From Legionellales bacterium (GTDB lineage Bacteria; Pseudomonadota; Gammaproteobacteria; Comchoanobacterales; Comchoanobacteraceae), in the NCBI GenBank assembly GCA_002690495.1, contig NZEV01000023.1:1-64000 (forward strand): DNA of 64,000 nt. Reading direction: 5' to 3'. The notes beneath the pieces are model-generated. The model saw only the letters and a list, made by a program, of their open reading frames with translations. It searched no databases and was not told where the DNA came from. Position 1 is the first letter of the stretch, and the number at the start of each line of letters is the position of its first letter. This document shows positions 17,740 to 26,190 of this stretch, in pieces. A program made the position numbers and the translations under genes.

Positions 17740-18134
17740 TGTCAATTCGAACACACTCTCGCCAAATCATCATACAATGTCTTTTTCAATGGTCTTATGA
17801 CCCTTTAGATCCTCATATATTGATTAGAGAGCATACCTTGAATAAAAAAAATAACTCTTTTGACCTTGAATTTATTACAAGCTGTGTTAAAGGTTGTATT
17901 GAAAAACAACAAGAGATTGATACTCTCATCGAAACCACAGCACAAAGACATATTAAAGACATATCGCCGATGGAACTTGCAATTCTAAGGCTGGGTGTAT
18001 TTGAAATTAAATATAGACAAGACATTCCGTATAAAGTATCAATTACTGAGTGTATTGAGTTATCTCATAAGTTCGGTGGACCGAGTAGCCATAAATTTAT
18101 CAATCACGTATTGGATACGATCAGCAAAGTCTAA
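17739..18134 (+). CDS. nusB: Transcription antitermination factor NusB
   Basis: 131 residues, all-helical, with the family signature DISPMELAILRLGVFEI and the C-terminal EYKVS-like block (YKVSITECIELSHKFGGPSSHKFINHVLDTI). It works with NusE in rRNA antitermination and processing. Last gene of the glyA unit. The next gene converges after 2 bases. Confidence 0.95.
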   Translation: MSIRTHSRQIIIQCLFQWSYDPLDPHILIREHTLNKKNNSFDLEFITSCVKGCIEKQQEIDTLIETTAQRHIKDISPMELAILRLGVFEIKYRQDIPYKVSITECIELSHKFGGPSSHKFINHVLDTISKV

Positions 18135-18136
18135 TT

Positions 18137-19249
18137 CTATGGTTGTGTATTCTTGTTTACTTCTGTATTCTTTAGGTCTTCTGATCCATCTGGGCCTTCA
18201 GGATTTTGGCGTAAAGAAATCATGGCTGCAGGAACAATCAACATCACACTCGCTAGAGGCTGTACGGCATATGAAACAGCAAGAATGCCTAATGTTGCTA
18301 AGCCATAGCTAGTTGATTCTGTATCCACTTTAGCTTCTTCTAATTGTTTTTGATTTAAACTAGCCATACTATTTGTCATCGTCATTGCTGACTGCAGTAC
18401 ACCTGTACATAACTGGGTCATGGGCAAAAATGTCATCACTAGGGGCTTAAGTTCTAAAGTAATCAAACCATTCCCTACCGCATTTAGTATAATCAGTGCA
18501 CCGATTGTTGGAAATACAATAAAACGCCAAGGGGATGATTCTAATGCTTCCACCAATGGAACTTTCTGTGCCATGAGTTCAAAGAAGTTGAGTGGCTGCT
18601 CAATATTAAATGCTAATTCACCAATGAGAAATGCTGCAGCGCCTAAACTGATCAAAGGGGCAAGATATGGGAAGCATTGCATCGCACCGCTAAAAAAACT
18701 ATTGGTCATAAAAACTGTGACTACGAGCGCAATGACAACAAAAAACTTAGTTACATAATTAGAATCATAGATTCTTGTCATTAGTTTGCTTAAACTTGAC
18801 TGATCATCTTCGATATGTACAATAGCGCTGAGTGCCTCTTTATTTAAAATGTAAGTACCAATTGCAATACAAACAGACATCACAATCACCAGTGGAGGGG
18901 TAATAATAGTATTCAAAAACACAAACTCTATCAATAAATTTTGATAAGCACTGAAGACAAATAAGCCAACAAAAATGGCTCCCAGAAGTGATAAGGCCTC
19001 AACTAAAGGGTTCTCGAAATTTAACGTGACTAAGCTATTAAATAAACTACTTAAATTTTTGACACCGTCCCTGTGATATATATACCAATTTAAAATACAT
19101 CCTGAGAACCCTAAAAGGAAAGCCCATACTGGACCGACAACAGCTACAGAATAGACAAAGGCAACAACAAGACAGTCTAAACCGACAAACGATGAAGCTA
19201 TAAATGAGATCACACTGAGTGATAGTTCTGTATTGGTTAGTCGACTCAA
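18137..19249 (-). CDS. Polytopic membrane protein, unknown family
   Basis: 370 residues with roughly eight to ten hydrophobic segments between residues 10 and 345. A hydrophilic stretch at about 150-175 (IEDDQSSLSKLMTRIYDSN) lies mid-protein, a Gln/Glu-rich segment (MASLNQKQLEEAKVDTEST) before the last helices, and a polar C-terminal tail. I recognise no transporter signature. It sits with the next gene in a small accessory pocket between nusB and accC, in a genome with a type IVB system, so a secreted or host-membrane protein is possible. That is only inference from context. Confidence 0.6.
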   Translation of the reverse strand: MSRLTNTELSLSVISFIASSFVGLDCLVVAFVYSVAVVGPVWAFLLGFSGCILNWYIYHRDGVKNLSSLFNSLVTLNFENPLVEALSLLGAIFVGLFVFSAYQNLLIEFVFLNTIITPPLVIVMSVCIAIGTYILNKEALSAIVHIEDDQSSLSKLMTRIYDSNYVTKFFVVIALVVTVFMTNSFFSGAMQCFPYLAPLISLGAAAFLIGELAFNIEQPLNFFELMAQKVPLVEALESSPWRFIVFPTIGALIILNAVGNGLITLELKPLVMTFLPMTQLCTGVLQSAMTMTNSMASLNQKQLEEAKVDTESTSYGLATLGILAVSYAVQPLASVMLIVPAAMISLRQNPEGPDGSEDLKNTEVNKNTQP

Positions 19250-19314
19250 ACGATTATTCCTTTTATGTTTAATCGTTTATCCTATCATATATTTTTAAAA
19301 ACCTCAATGGATGC

Positions 19315-20052
19315 TTATTTTACATAGTCAACAATCATCCCCATCAAGTCTTTTGGCACTTCCTTTTCTGTCATTTGGGGTGGCTGAAACATATTATTTT
19401 CAACATAATATTTGACCGATTTTTGGAGTAGTAGCAATTTCACTTCTAATCCTTCTGAGTCATACCCTTTAGAAAATGCACGTTGGATATAATCTATTTT
19501 TTCATCTGAACTCAGCTGTGAATTACATAATAATGAATCAAAATATTCAAATTCTTTGGATTTGATCATCAGATTTAGCAATTTTTTATATATTTCTTTA
19601 TCGAAGTTTTTTTTAATATAGTTGACGAAAGGGCTCTGTTGATTTGTGAAATGCATTATTTTCACCATCAAATCAGTTTTCATCTCTTTTGAGATACAAT
19701 CATTAAAACCATAATCACAAAGATAGACTAATATTTCTAACTCTTTACGGATATTAGATAGAATAAACGAACTGTTTCTATTTGGTAATAAATGATATTT
19801 AAGAAGGCAAGCATGATGAAGAGTAAGTGCAAATAAATTCATTTCTCCTACCTGTATTGATGGAATATCAATATGAGCATCACGTGCTTTTTGCAATAAT
19901 TCTAATACTACTTTGGGCAATTTTTCTTCAATCGCATCAACCAAAGCGTATCTAATATCTTCTGTAGTAAAATTTTTGGTATCATTCAAGCACTCATGGC
20001 AATGATCGCTTCTATGATTATAAATAGCAGATAGCATTTTTTTTAATTTCAT
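19315..20052 (-). CDS. Helical hypothetical protein, possible secreted effector
   Basis: 245 residues, no signal peptide or membrane segment. Almost entirely alpha-helical by pattern, with His/Cys near the N-terminus (HRSDHCHEC) and repeated Leu-rich helices (VVLELLQKARDAHI, FALTLHHACLLKYHLL, EILVYLCDYGF) like a degenerate ankyrin or helical-repeat fold. The C-terminal PPQMTEKEVPKDLMG is Glu-rich, loosely like Dot/Icm export signals. The start is well supported by gggag. It has its own promoter with a palindrome in the spacer, unusual in this compact window. Function unknown. Confidence 0.65.
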   Translation of the reverse strand: MKLKKMLSAIYNHRSDHCHECLNDTKNFTTEDIRYALVDAIEEKLPKVVLELLQKARDAHIDIPSIQVGEMNLFALTLHHACLLKYHLLPNRNSSFILSNIRKELEILVYLCDYGFNDCISKEMKTDLMVKIMHFTNQQSPFVNYIKKNFDKEIYKKLLNLMIKSKEFEYFDSLLCNSQLSSDEKIDYIQRAFSKGYDSEGLEVKLLLLQKSVKYYVENNMFQPPQMTEKEVPKDLMGMIVDYVK

Positions 20053-20078
20053 TATTATTCTCCCTCTTTTTATATTTT

Positions 20079-20106
20079 ATCATAAGAAACCTTAAGGTTT
20101 TCTTAA
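20079..20106 (-). promoter_or_regulatory. Promoter with palindromic operator-like spacer
   Basis: Minus strand: -35 TTAAGA (20101-20106), a 16-base spacer and -10 TATGAT (20079-20084), driving the gene that starts at 20052. The spacer contains the perfect palindrome AAACCTTAAGGTTT (20087-20100), where a bound repressor would block RNA polymerase. Confidence 0.45.
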
Positions 20107-20160
20107 GAAAATGTAAAAAAGATGGAAATTGTCAAATTCCTTAATAAAACCTTAAGGTTT
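20087..20160. repeat. Cluster of three CTTAAG-centred palindromes
   Basis: AAACCTTAAGGTTT occurs at 20087-20100 and again at 20147-20160, exactly 60 bases apart. A third palindrome, TTTTCTTAAGAAAA (20098-20111), overlaps the first. They fill much of the 108-base gap between accC and the 245-residue gene. They look like operators. The distal copy could also be a weak terminator for accC, since it lies just after the stop codon, but it has only a short T stretch. Confidence 0.6.
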
Positions 20161-21492
20161 CTAAACCGGAATTTCACTTAAAAAGTGAATTGAGATATCT
20201 TCTTTCTTGAATCGTTCATCACATAATATATTGTGTTGTAATGTGAGATTAGTCTTAGGCCCTTCAATGATCATTTCTTGTAATGCCGTTTGCATTCTTA
20301 AAATGGCCTCTTGTCTAGTTTTACCTTTACACACGACCTTTGCAATAAGTGAATCATAGTGATGAGGTATTCGGTAGCCATTATAAAGATGAGAGTCAAC
20401 ACGAACATCAATACCACTTGCACAATGATAATCTGTCACAACACCCGGTGAAGGTAACATTTTAGTAGGATCTTCGGCATTAATCCGACATTCAATAGCA
20501 TGTCCTGATATCTTAATATCATCCTGACTGAGAGTGAGTTTTTCACCTAAAGCCATTCTAATTTGTAATTCCAAGCAATCTAGTCCGGTCACCATATCCG
20601 TTACGGGGTGCTCAACCTGAATACGAGTATTCATCTCAATAAAATAAAAAGAACCGTTATCATATAAAAATTCAAAAGTCCCAAGGCCCACATAACCAAT
20701 CTTTTGAGCAGTTTCCACACAATGCCTAATCATTTTATCGCGTAACTTTTGATCTAGTCCAAAAGCTGGAGATTCTTCTAACACTTTCTGATGTCTTCTT
20801 TGAATAGAGCAATCTCGTTCACCTAAGCAAATGACATGCCCATAAGCGTCACCCAATACTTGAAATTCAATATGTCTTGGATTAGATAAGTATTTTTCTA
20901 TATAAATTTTTCCATTATTAAATGCCGCTTGTGCCTCTTTTTGAGTTGTTACAAAAGAAGACATCATATCATCTTCCTCATTAACAAGGCACATGCCTTT
21001 ACCACCACCACCGCCTGCAGCTTTTAATAACACTGGATACCCGATTTTCCTTGCTGCTTTTTTTGCAGCTTCAGGAGAAGTTAATGCTTCAGTGCCTGGC
21101 ACACATGGTACACCGAACTTTTGCATTACGCTTCGTGCATTAGTCTTGTCTCCCATCATACGTATCACTTCTGAGGATGGACCAATCAACTTAAATCCAC
21201 TATGTTCAACTTGTCTGGCAAAATCGGGGTTTTCAGATAGAAAACCATAACCAGGATGAATATAGTCTGCTCCAGAAATCTCAGCAGCACTGATGATCGC
21301 TGGGATACTTAAATAACTTTTGAGTGGATCACCTGGTCCTATACAAATAGTTTCATCTGCCAACCTAAGATGCATTAAATTTTGATCTGCGGTTGAGTAT
21401 ACTGCAATTGTTTTTAAACCAAGAACACGGCACGCTTTCAAAATTCTCAGCGCAATTTCACCTCGATTTGCGATGAGTACCGATGTGGTCAT
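20161..21492 (-). CDS. accC: Acetyl-CoA carboxylase, biotin carboxylase subunit
   Basis: 443 residues. ATP-grasp enzyme that carboxylates biotin on AccB in the first step of fatty-acid synthesis. Motifs: LIANRGEIALRILKACR, HPGYGFLSENPDFA, the glycine-rich AAGGGGGKGM, EMNTRIQVEHPVTDM and the C-terminal YDSLIAKV. The start overlaps the accB stop (ATGA). Confidence 0.97.
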   Translation of the reverse strand: MTTSVLIANRGEIALRILKACRVLGLKTIAVYSTADQNLMHLRLADETICIGPGDPLKSYLSIPAIISAAEISGADYIHPGYGFLSENPDFARQVEHSGFKLIGPSSEVIRMMGDKTNARSVMQKFGVPCVPGTEALTSPEAAKKAARKIGYPVLLKAAGGGGGKGMCLVNEEDDMMSSFVTTQKEAQAAFNNGKIYIEKYLSNPRHIEFQVLGDAYGHVICLGERDCSIQRRHQKVLEESPAFGLDQKLRDKMIRHCVETAQKIGYVGLGTFEFLYDNGSFYFIEMNTRIQVEHPVTDMVTGLDCLELQIRMALGEKLTLSQDDIKISGHAIECRINAEDPTKMLPSPGVVTDYHCASGIDVRVDSHLYNGYRIPHHYDSLIAKVVCKGKTRQEAILRMQTALQEMIIEGPKTNLTLQHNILCDERFKKEDISIHFLSEIPV

Positions 21493-21932
21493 GCTTCCTC
21501 AAACTCAAATAAAGTTTGATCATATTCAACGACACCGCCATCTTCAATTAATACTCTTTTCAGAATACCAGATCGCTCAGCTCTCACTTTATTGAACATC
21601 TTCATCGCCTCAATCAGACAAATGACATCTCCCTCTTGCACTCTCTGACCAAGATTAACAAATGGCTGATCGTCAGGCGACGGTGCCAAATAAAATGTGC
21701 CAACCATCGGGGATTTCACTGAGTGAAGATTTGAAGGAAATATTTGTTTCTCAACCTCTTTAGGAGCTTCAATCTTTTTTGGGGATTCAACAACTCTTTC
21801 GACAGCTCTGGGCTCATCATGAGAAACCACAAACCTAAATGATCGATCTCCTTGAGCGACCTCAATCTCTTTTAAGCCACTGTCCTTGGCAAGAGCGATC
21901 ATTTTTTTTACATACTTTAAATCAATTTCCAT
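21489..21932 (-). CDS. accB: Acetyl-CoA carboxylase, biotin carboxyl carrier protein
   Basis: 147 residues. The N-terminal AccB helix (LKYVKKMIALAKDSGLKEIEV) and FRF motif are followed by a Pro/Lys/Glu linker (about 55-68) and the biotinyl domain with the modified lysine in EAMKMFN near residue 111. Carries the carboxyl group between AccC and the AccAD transferase, which is not in this window. Confidence 0.96.
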   Translation of the reverse strand: MEIDLKYVKKMIALAKDSGLKEIEVAQGDRSFRFVVSHDEPRAVERVVESPKKIEAPKEVEKQIFPSNLHSVKSPMVGTFYLAPSPDDQPFVNLGQRVQEGDVICLIEAMKMFNKVRAERSGILKRVLIEDGGVVEYDQTLFEFEEA

Positions 21933-21971
21933 AAGCCTAATATACCTTTTAAACTGGATATATCAATAAAT

Positions 21972-22847
21972 TTAATCATAAAGCTCGTCAGAATTCAAAT
22001 TCGCTGCAGTCATCACTTTTTTCAGGTGATCTAAACCTCTCAACTGAATCTGTCTAATGCGCTCACGAGTTAAATCTAACGAACGACCTACTTCTTCAAG
22101 TGTCGCTGCATCATGACCATATAAGCCATATCGACGTATAATGACATCTCTTTCAAGGTGTGATAAATGCTTCAACCATTCATCTAATAATCCAGTCATA
22201 TGCTCTTCGCTCACATTTTCAAATGGGTCTTGAACATCACTTTCAACCGTATCAACAAGTGAACTCTCAGAATCATCATATACATTTAAATCCAAAGAAA
22301 TAGAATCATTTTTTAAAGATAATAACCACCTGACTTCATCAATTGGCTTGTCCAATGATTTTGCTATATCCTCAGGATCGACTTGACCATCTTGAGCAAC
22401 ACTTAACTCTTGATACTTTCTTAAACAAATATTTAGCTGTTTAATGACATGAACAGGCAAACGAATGGTTCTACTGTTGTTCATAATGGATCTTTCAATA
22501 TATTGTTTAACCCACCATGTTGCATAGGTAGAAAATCTAAATCCTTTTTCAGGATCAAATTTATCTAACGCATGCATCAAACCAATATTACCCTCTTCAA
22601 TCAAATCAAGAAATGCTAAGCCACGATCATTATACTTTCTTGCAATTTTCACAACTAATCTTAAGTTAGATTCGATCATTTTATTGTAAGCTTGCTTATC
22701 ACCTTTACGAGCTAAACGTGAGTATTTTAATTCGTCTTCTGCACTTAATAGATCATAGTAACCAATCTCTTTGAGATAGATCGTTGTTGCATCTAGATCC
22801 TTGACAGATGATGGGAAATTGTGTGTAGTAGTAGTTGAGTTTGCCAT
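21972..22847 (-). CDS. rpoS: RNA polymerase sigma factor RpoS
   Basis: Sigma-70-family factor of 291 residues when started at 22847, where ggagg stands 7 bases before ATG. Region 1.2 (DATTIYLKEIGYYDLLSAEDE), region 2 (SNLRLVVKIARKYNDRGLAFLDLIEEGNIGL, then RFSTYATWWVKQYIERSI), region 3, and region 4 (EEVGRSLDLTRERIRQIQ) are all present. The lack of a long region 1.1 and the nlpD gene just upstream identify it as RpoS, not RpoD. It would direct stationary-phase or transmissive-phase expression, as in Legionella and Coxiella. The C-terminus is shorter than in E. coli RpoS (330). Confidence 0.9.
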   Translation of the reverse strand: MANSTTTTHNFPSSVKDLDATTIYLKEIGYYDLLSAEDELKYSRLARKGDKQAYNKMIESNLRLVVKIARKYNDRGLAFLDLIEEGNIGLMHALDKFDPEKGFRFSTYATWWVKQYIERSIMNNSRTIRLPVHVIKQLNICLRKYQELSVAQDGQVDPEDIAKSLDKPIDEVRWLLSLKNDSISLDLNVYDDSESSLVDTVESDVQDPFENVSEEHMTGLLDEWLKHLSHLERDVIIRRYGLYGHDAATLEEVGRSLDLTRERIRQIQLRGLDHLKKVMTAANLNSDELYD

Positions 22848-22932
22848 AATATCCTCCATGAACGACAAATTTACGATAATCCTTATCGATATTGTTATAT
22901 TGCCATACCAGAATCATATTATCAACCTAAAA

Positions 22933-23559
22933 TCAATATAATTTATCAATACTTGCATAAGTGACTGTTTTTCCACTTATTTTTATTCCTATTCGAGCTA
23001 TCTTTTCTCCCTTTTCAACATATGCACCCTTTTTCACAAAGATTTCAGATAACAAGCCAAATACCGAAATGCGATTATCAGCATGCTTGATGACCACCAC
23101 CTGCCCTAAATCCTTGAGCTGATGTTTAATCGAAACGACCTTACCTGCTTGAGGTGCGTAGACAAAATTTGACTTCTTAGAATAAAGCATCCATCCACCA
23201 CGAGGATCCTTTTTTGAACTGAATGTTGTATGCAAAGGCATTGCCCAGCCTGCTGGGACCTTAAAAATATCTCTGTCATTAGTCAAATTATTTTGATTTT
23301 GAGCTAAATATTCTGGAATCTTAATCATTTGTCCCTGATGAATTTTAACATTTGGTTTAATATGGTTGGTGGTTAATATTGATTTTGAATCAACATCATA
23401 AGCAGCAGCAATATCAGCTATTGTTTCATTTAATTCAACTTGGTGATAAGAGAATTGAGATCGATCATAAGATAAATCTAAAACTGGTGCGTGGGACCTT
23501 GTCACTGTACTACATGACACCAAACAAAGACAGATGATGATACTTAATAAATGCTTCAT
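22933..23559 (-). CDS. nlpD: NlpD-like LysM/LytM lipoprotein, short
   Basis: 208 residues: a lipoprotein signal with lipobox LVSC (Cys near residue 16), a LysM peptidoglycan-binding domain (about 40-85, ending IHQGQMIKIP), then a LytM/M23-like domain (about 120-208, with GKVVSIKHQ, VVIKHADNRISVFGLLSEIFVKKGAYVEKGEKIARIG). NlpD activates the amidase AmiC at the septum without cutting itself. The normal end of the domain (LHFEIR...G..VNP..YLP) is replaced by KTVTYASIDKLY, so it is shortened and degenerate. It overlaps murA by four bases (ATGA), and rpoS follows downstream. Confidence 0.8.
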   Translation of the reverse strand: MKHLLSIIICLCLVSCSTVTRSHAPVLDLSYDRSQFSYHQVELNETIADIAAAYDVDSKSILTTNHIKPNVKIHQGQMIKIPEYLAQNQNNLTNDRDIFKVPAGWAMPLHTTFSSKKDPRGGWMLYSKKSNFVYAPQAGKVVSIKHQLKDLGQVVVIKHADNRISVFGLLSEIFVKKGAYVEKGEKIARIGIKISGKTVTYASIDKLY

Positions 23560-24830
23560 ACATAATGCGGAGGCTTAGAGGTTTGCCTTTCTATATTAGC
23601 CCCTAATTTAATTAACTTTTCTTGTATATTAGCGTAACCACGGTCAATATGATAAATTCGATCGATTGAAGTCAATCCCTGTGCGGAAATACCCGCTAAA
23701 ATTAAGGCAGCTGATGCTCTTAAATCAGTTGCCATCACTCTAGCACCGACTAAAGAATCAACACCTTGTATTTGAACGACATTACGATTCAGCGTGATCT
23801 GCGCACCCATTCTTGTCAATTCAGAAACATGCATAAATCGATTTTCAAAAATAGTCTCCTCAACACAAGATGATCCCTCTGCAATCGCATTCATCGCAAT
23901 AAACTGAGCCTGCAGATCTGTTGGAATACCAGGGTACACATCGGTGACAATAGAGACTGATTTAGGTCTACTATCCATTTTTAAACTCACAGTATGGTCA
24001 GTTGTTTCAACTTTTGCACCTGCTTGTTTTAACACGTCTAAACATGATGTTAAATGTTCTGGTATACAATCAATCAACTTGATTTGTCCTTGTGTCATCA
24101 CCGCAGCAATCAACAGTGTTCCTGCCTCAATTCTATCTGGAATAACACTATATGCACCGCCACCTAGTTCATTTACACCAACAATCTCAATAGTTGATGT
24201 GCCCGCACCTTGAATTTTAGCACCCATCGAATTAAGGAAGTCAGCTAAATCTTTTACTTCAGGCTCACATGCAGCATTGTGTATCACTGTTTTCCCTTGA
24301 GCTAAACACGCAGCCATGAGTATATTTTCAGTCCCAGTGACAGTTTCACGATCAAATCTGACCTCTTTCCCAATCAGCTTTTTTGTTGATGCAATAATAT
24401 AACCATCTTCCACTTTCACTTCTGCACCAAGCTCGCATAAAATCTTAAGGTGCTGATCAACAGGTCGTGTACCAATTGCACAACCACCTGGAAGAGATAC
24501 TTTTGCATATCCATATCGTGCTAGCGTTGGACCAAGCACTAATACGGAAGCCCTCATCTGTTTAACTAAATCATATGGCGCTTCAAATTTACTTAATGTC
24601 GAATTTTCAACAAAGACATTCAGCTCATGATCAATGCTAAATGTCATACCCATATTACTCAGTAATGATAACATCGTAGTCACATCTTTTAGATGCGGTA
24701 CCTTTTGGATCACTACAGGATTTGTACATAAAATTGTTGCGGATAATATCGGCAAAGCTGAGTTTTTAGAGCCTGAAATATAGACGGATCCGGCAATGCG
24801 ACTCGGTCCTTGTATAAGTAAATTTTGCAT
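23556..24830 (-). CDS. murA: UDP-N-acetylglucosamine 1-carboxyvinyltransferase
   Basis: 424 residues, the standard length. First committed step of peptidoglycan synthesis: transfers enolpyruvate from PEP to UDP-GlcNAc. Motifs: SGSKNSALPIL at the N-terminus, the catalytic-cysteine loop GGCAIGTRPVDQH near residue 115, and the late RASAALILAGISAQG. The Cys makes it fosfomycin-sensitive in principle. Located between mlaB and nlpD. Confidence 0.97.
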   Translation of the reverse strand: MQNLLIQGPSRIAGSVYISGSKNSALPILSATILCTNPVVIQKVPHLKDVTTMLSLLSNMGMTFSIDHELNVFVENSTLSKFEAPYDLVKQMRASVLVLGPTLARYGYAKVSLPGGCAIGTRPVDQHLKILCELGAEVKVEDGYIIASTKKLIGKEVRFDRETVTGTENILMAACLAQGKTVIHNAACEPEVKDLADFLNSMGAKIQGAGTSTIEIVGVNELGGGAYSVIPDRIEAGTLLIAAVMTQGQIKLIDCIPEHLTSCLDVLKQAGAKVETTDHTVSLKMDSRPKSVSIVTDVYPGIPTDLQAQFIAMNAIAEGSSCVEETIFENRFMHVSELTRMGAQITLNRNVVQIQGVDSLVGARVMATDLRASAALILAGISAQGLTSIDRIYHIDRGYANIQEKLIKLGANIERQTSKPPHYV

Positions 24831-24865
24831 AATGTAATTATCCTATATAAAGTAAATACGAATTT

Positions 24866-25141
24866 CTAGGAGCAATACCCCTCAACCACACTGATCAAAT
24901 CTTGATGCTCCAATAATACAAAGACACCTTTTGGGACATGCACAAAAAATATTTTCTTATGATGGGCTTTTGAAACTTTAATACACGCTAATATAAATGC
25001 ACTACATAATGTATTCGGAGTATCAATGTAATCGAAAGAAATTTCTAATGCATCGCCTTGATGGATCAGAGCAACCACCTCTTGGTACACCACTTTGATG
25101 TTGTTAAAAGTCAAATGATGTGGTAGTTGATACTTTTGCAC
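24866..25141 (-). CDS. mlaB: STAS-domain protein MlaB
   Basis: 91 residues, a single STAS-like domain (IHQGDALEISFDYIDTPNTLCSAFILACIKVSKAHHKKIFFVH in outline). The start is GTG, directly after the mlaC stop. MlaB is the small cytoplasmic partner that binds the MlaF ATPase. Assignment rests mainly on operon position at the end of mlaFEDC, because STAS domains of this size are weakly conserved. Confidence 0.7.
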   Translation of the reverse strand: MQKYQLPHHLTFNNIKVVYQEVVALIHQGDALEISFDYIDTPNTLCSAFILACIKVSKAHHKKIFFVHVPKGVFVLLEHQDLISVVEGYCS

Positions 25142-25729
25142 TTAGCCCGCAACCTGTGAGACCAGCTGGTATAAACCTGAAAAGCCTTTTTCCTCAAGAA
25201 TGGGTTTAAATTGCTCACGGTAACTTGAAACTAAACTGAGTCCATCCAGAATAATATCTTGTATCATCCAGACCCCATTAGATTCCGTTACAAGGTAATC
25301 CACTCGCCATTTCTCACCATTACTAAACTTGACCTGTGATGATACAGTGACTCGCTTCTGATTGGGATCTGAAACTGGGCGATACTTAGCAGACACCCCC
25401 TCACCAGCTGTAATATATGCAATGAATGACTTAATAATCAATCGCACAAACTTGTTCGAAAATTTTGACTGCATATCTGCACTCGCTGTTGACCAATACT
25501 TTCCAGTAACCGCCTTTGAAATGCCTTTTTCATCTACAATAGGCAACACCATGACGGTCAGTTGATCAACAAGCTGATTAGAAGATTGACTATTTGTTTT
25601 CTTTGCTTCGGAATTGATTAACTTTAAAATAGGACTAATTTTCTGCTCTAAATAAGTATCGGGATTCGAACCGAAACAGATAGAGGATAACCCTAAGAAA
25701 AATAGTACTGTATATTTTAACCATTGCAT
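25142..25729 (-). CDS. mlaC: Periplasmic phospholipid shuttle MlaC
   Basis: 195 residues with signal peptide MQWLKYTVLFFLGLSSICFG. The Tol_Tol_Ttg2 domain is recognisable (GKYWSTASADMQSKFSNKFVRLI, FSNGEKWRVDYLVTESNGVWMIQDIILDGLSLVSSYREQF in outline). It carries phospholipids between MlaA at the outer membrane and MlaFEDB at the inner membrane. Confidence 0.93.
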   Translation of the reverse strand: MQWLKYTVLFFLGLSSICFGSNPDTYLEQKISPILKLINSEAKKTNSQSSNQLVDQLTVMVLPIVDEKGISKAVTGKYWSTASADMQSKFSNKFVRLIIKSFIAYITAGEGVSAKYRPVSDPNQKRVTVSSQVKFSNGEKWRVDYLVTESNGVWMIQDIILDGLSLVSSYREQFKPILEEKGFSGLYQLVSQVAG

Positions 25730-25731
25730 AT

Positions 25732-26190
25732 TTATTTCTCCATTGTAAATGAGGTAGCGACTTTACCTAAAATCTTCTCTAAACTCAACGATGAGGTTGT
25801 TTTCTCAATCCGATCACCATCTGCTAAGTATCCATCACCAAATCCAGGGGATAAATCCAAGTATTTTGCACCCAGTAAACCTTCAGTCGCAACAGATAGT
25901 TCACTGTCTTTTGGGATTTGATTAAATTGTTTTTCAATGAGCATACTCACCTTCGCAGAAAAATCATTTTGATCTAAATGAATACCTTCAACCACACCCA
26001 CTTTGACACCGGCTATTCTTACTGGTGAGCGTACATTAAGTCCAGTGATATCACTAAAATTTGCAGTAATGTGATAACCATGCTCTTTGAAAATTGGTTC
26101 AACTGAAGAAGCATTCAAAGCGATATAAAATAAACAAAATGCTGCAAATACAACAAAAAAACCGACCATTAAATTTAATTTATATTTCAT
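25732..26190 (-). CDS. mlaD: MCE-domain substrate-binding protein MlaD
   Basis: 152 residues: one N-terminal transmembrane helix (about 8-28), then a single MCE domain (ITGLNVRSPVRIAGVKVGVVEGI, SELSVATEGLLGAKYLDLSPG in outline). Forms the periplasmic hexameric ring of the Mla transporter. It is immediately followed by mlaC. Confidence 0.95.
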   Translation of the reverse strand: MKYKLNLMVGFFVVFAAFCLFYIALNASSVEPIFKEHGYHITANFSDITGLNVRSPVRIAGVKVGVVEGIHLDQNDFSAKVSMLIEKQFNQIPKDSELSVATEGLLGAKYLDLSPGFGDGYLADGDRIEKTTSSLSLEKILGKVATSFTMEK

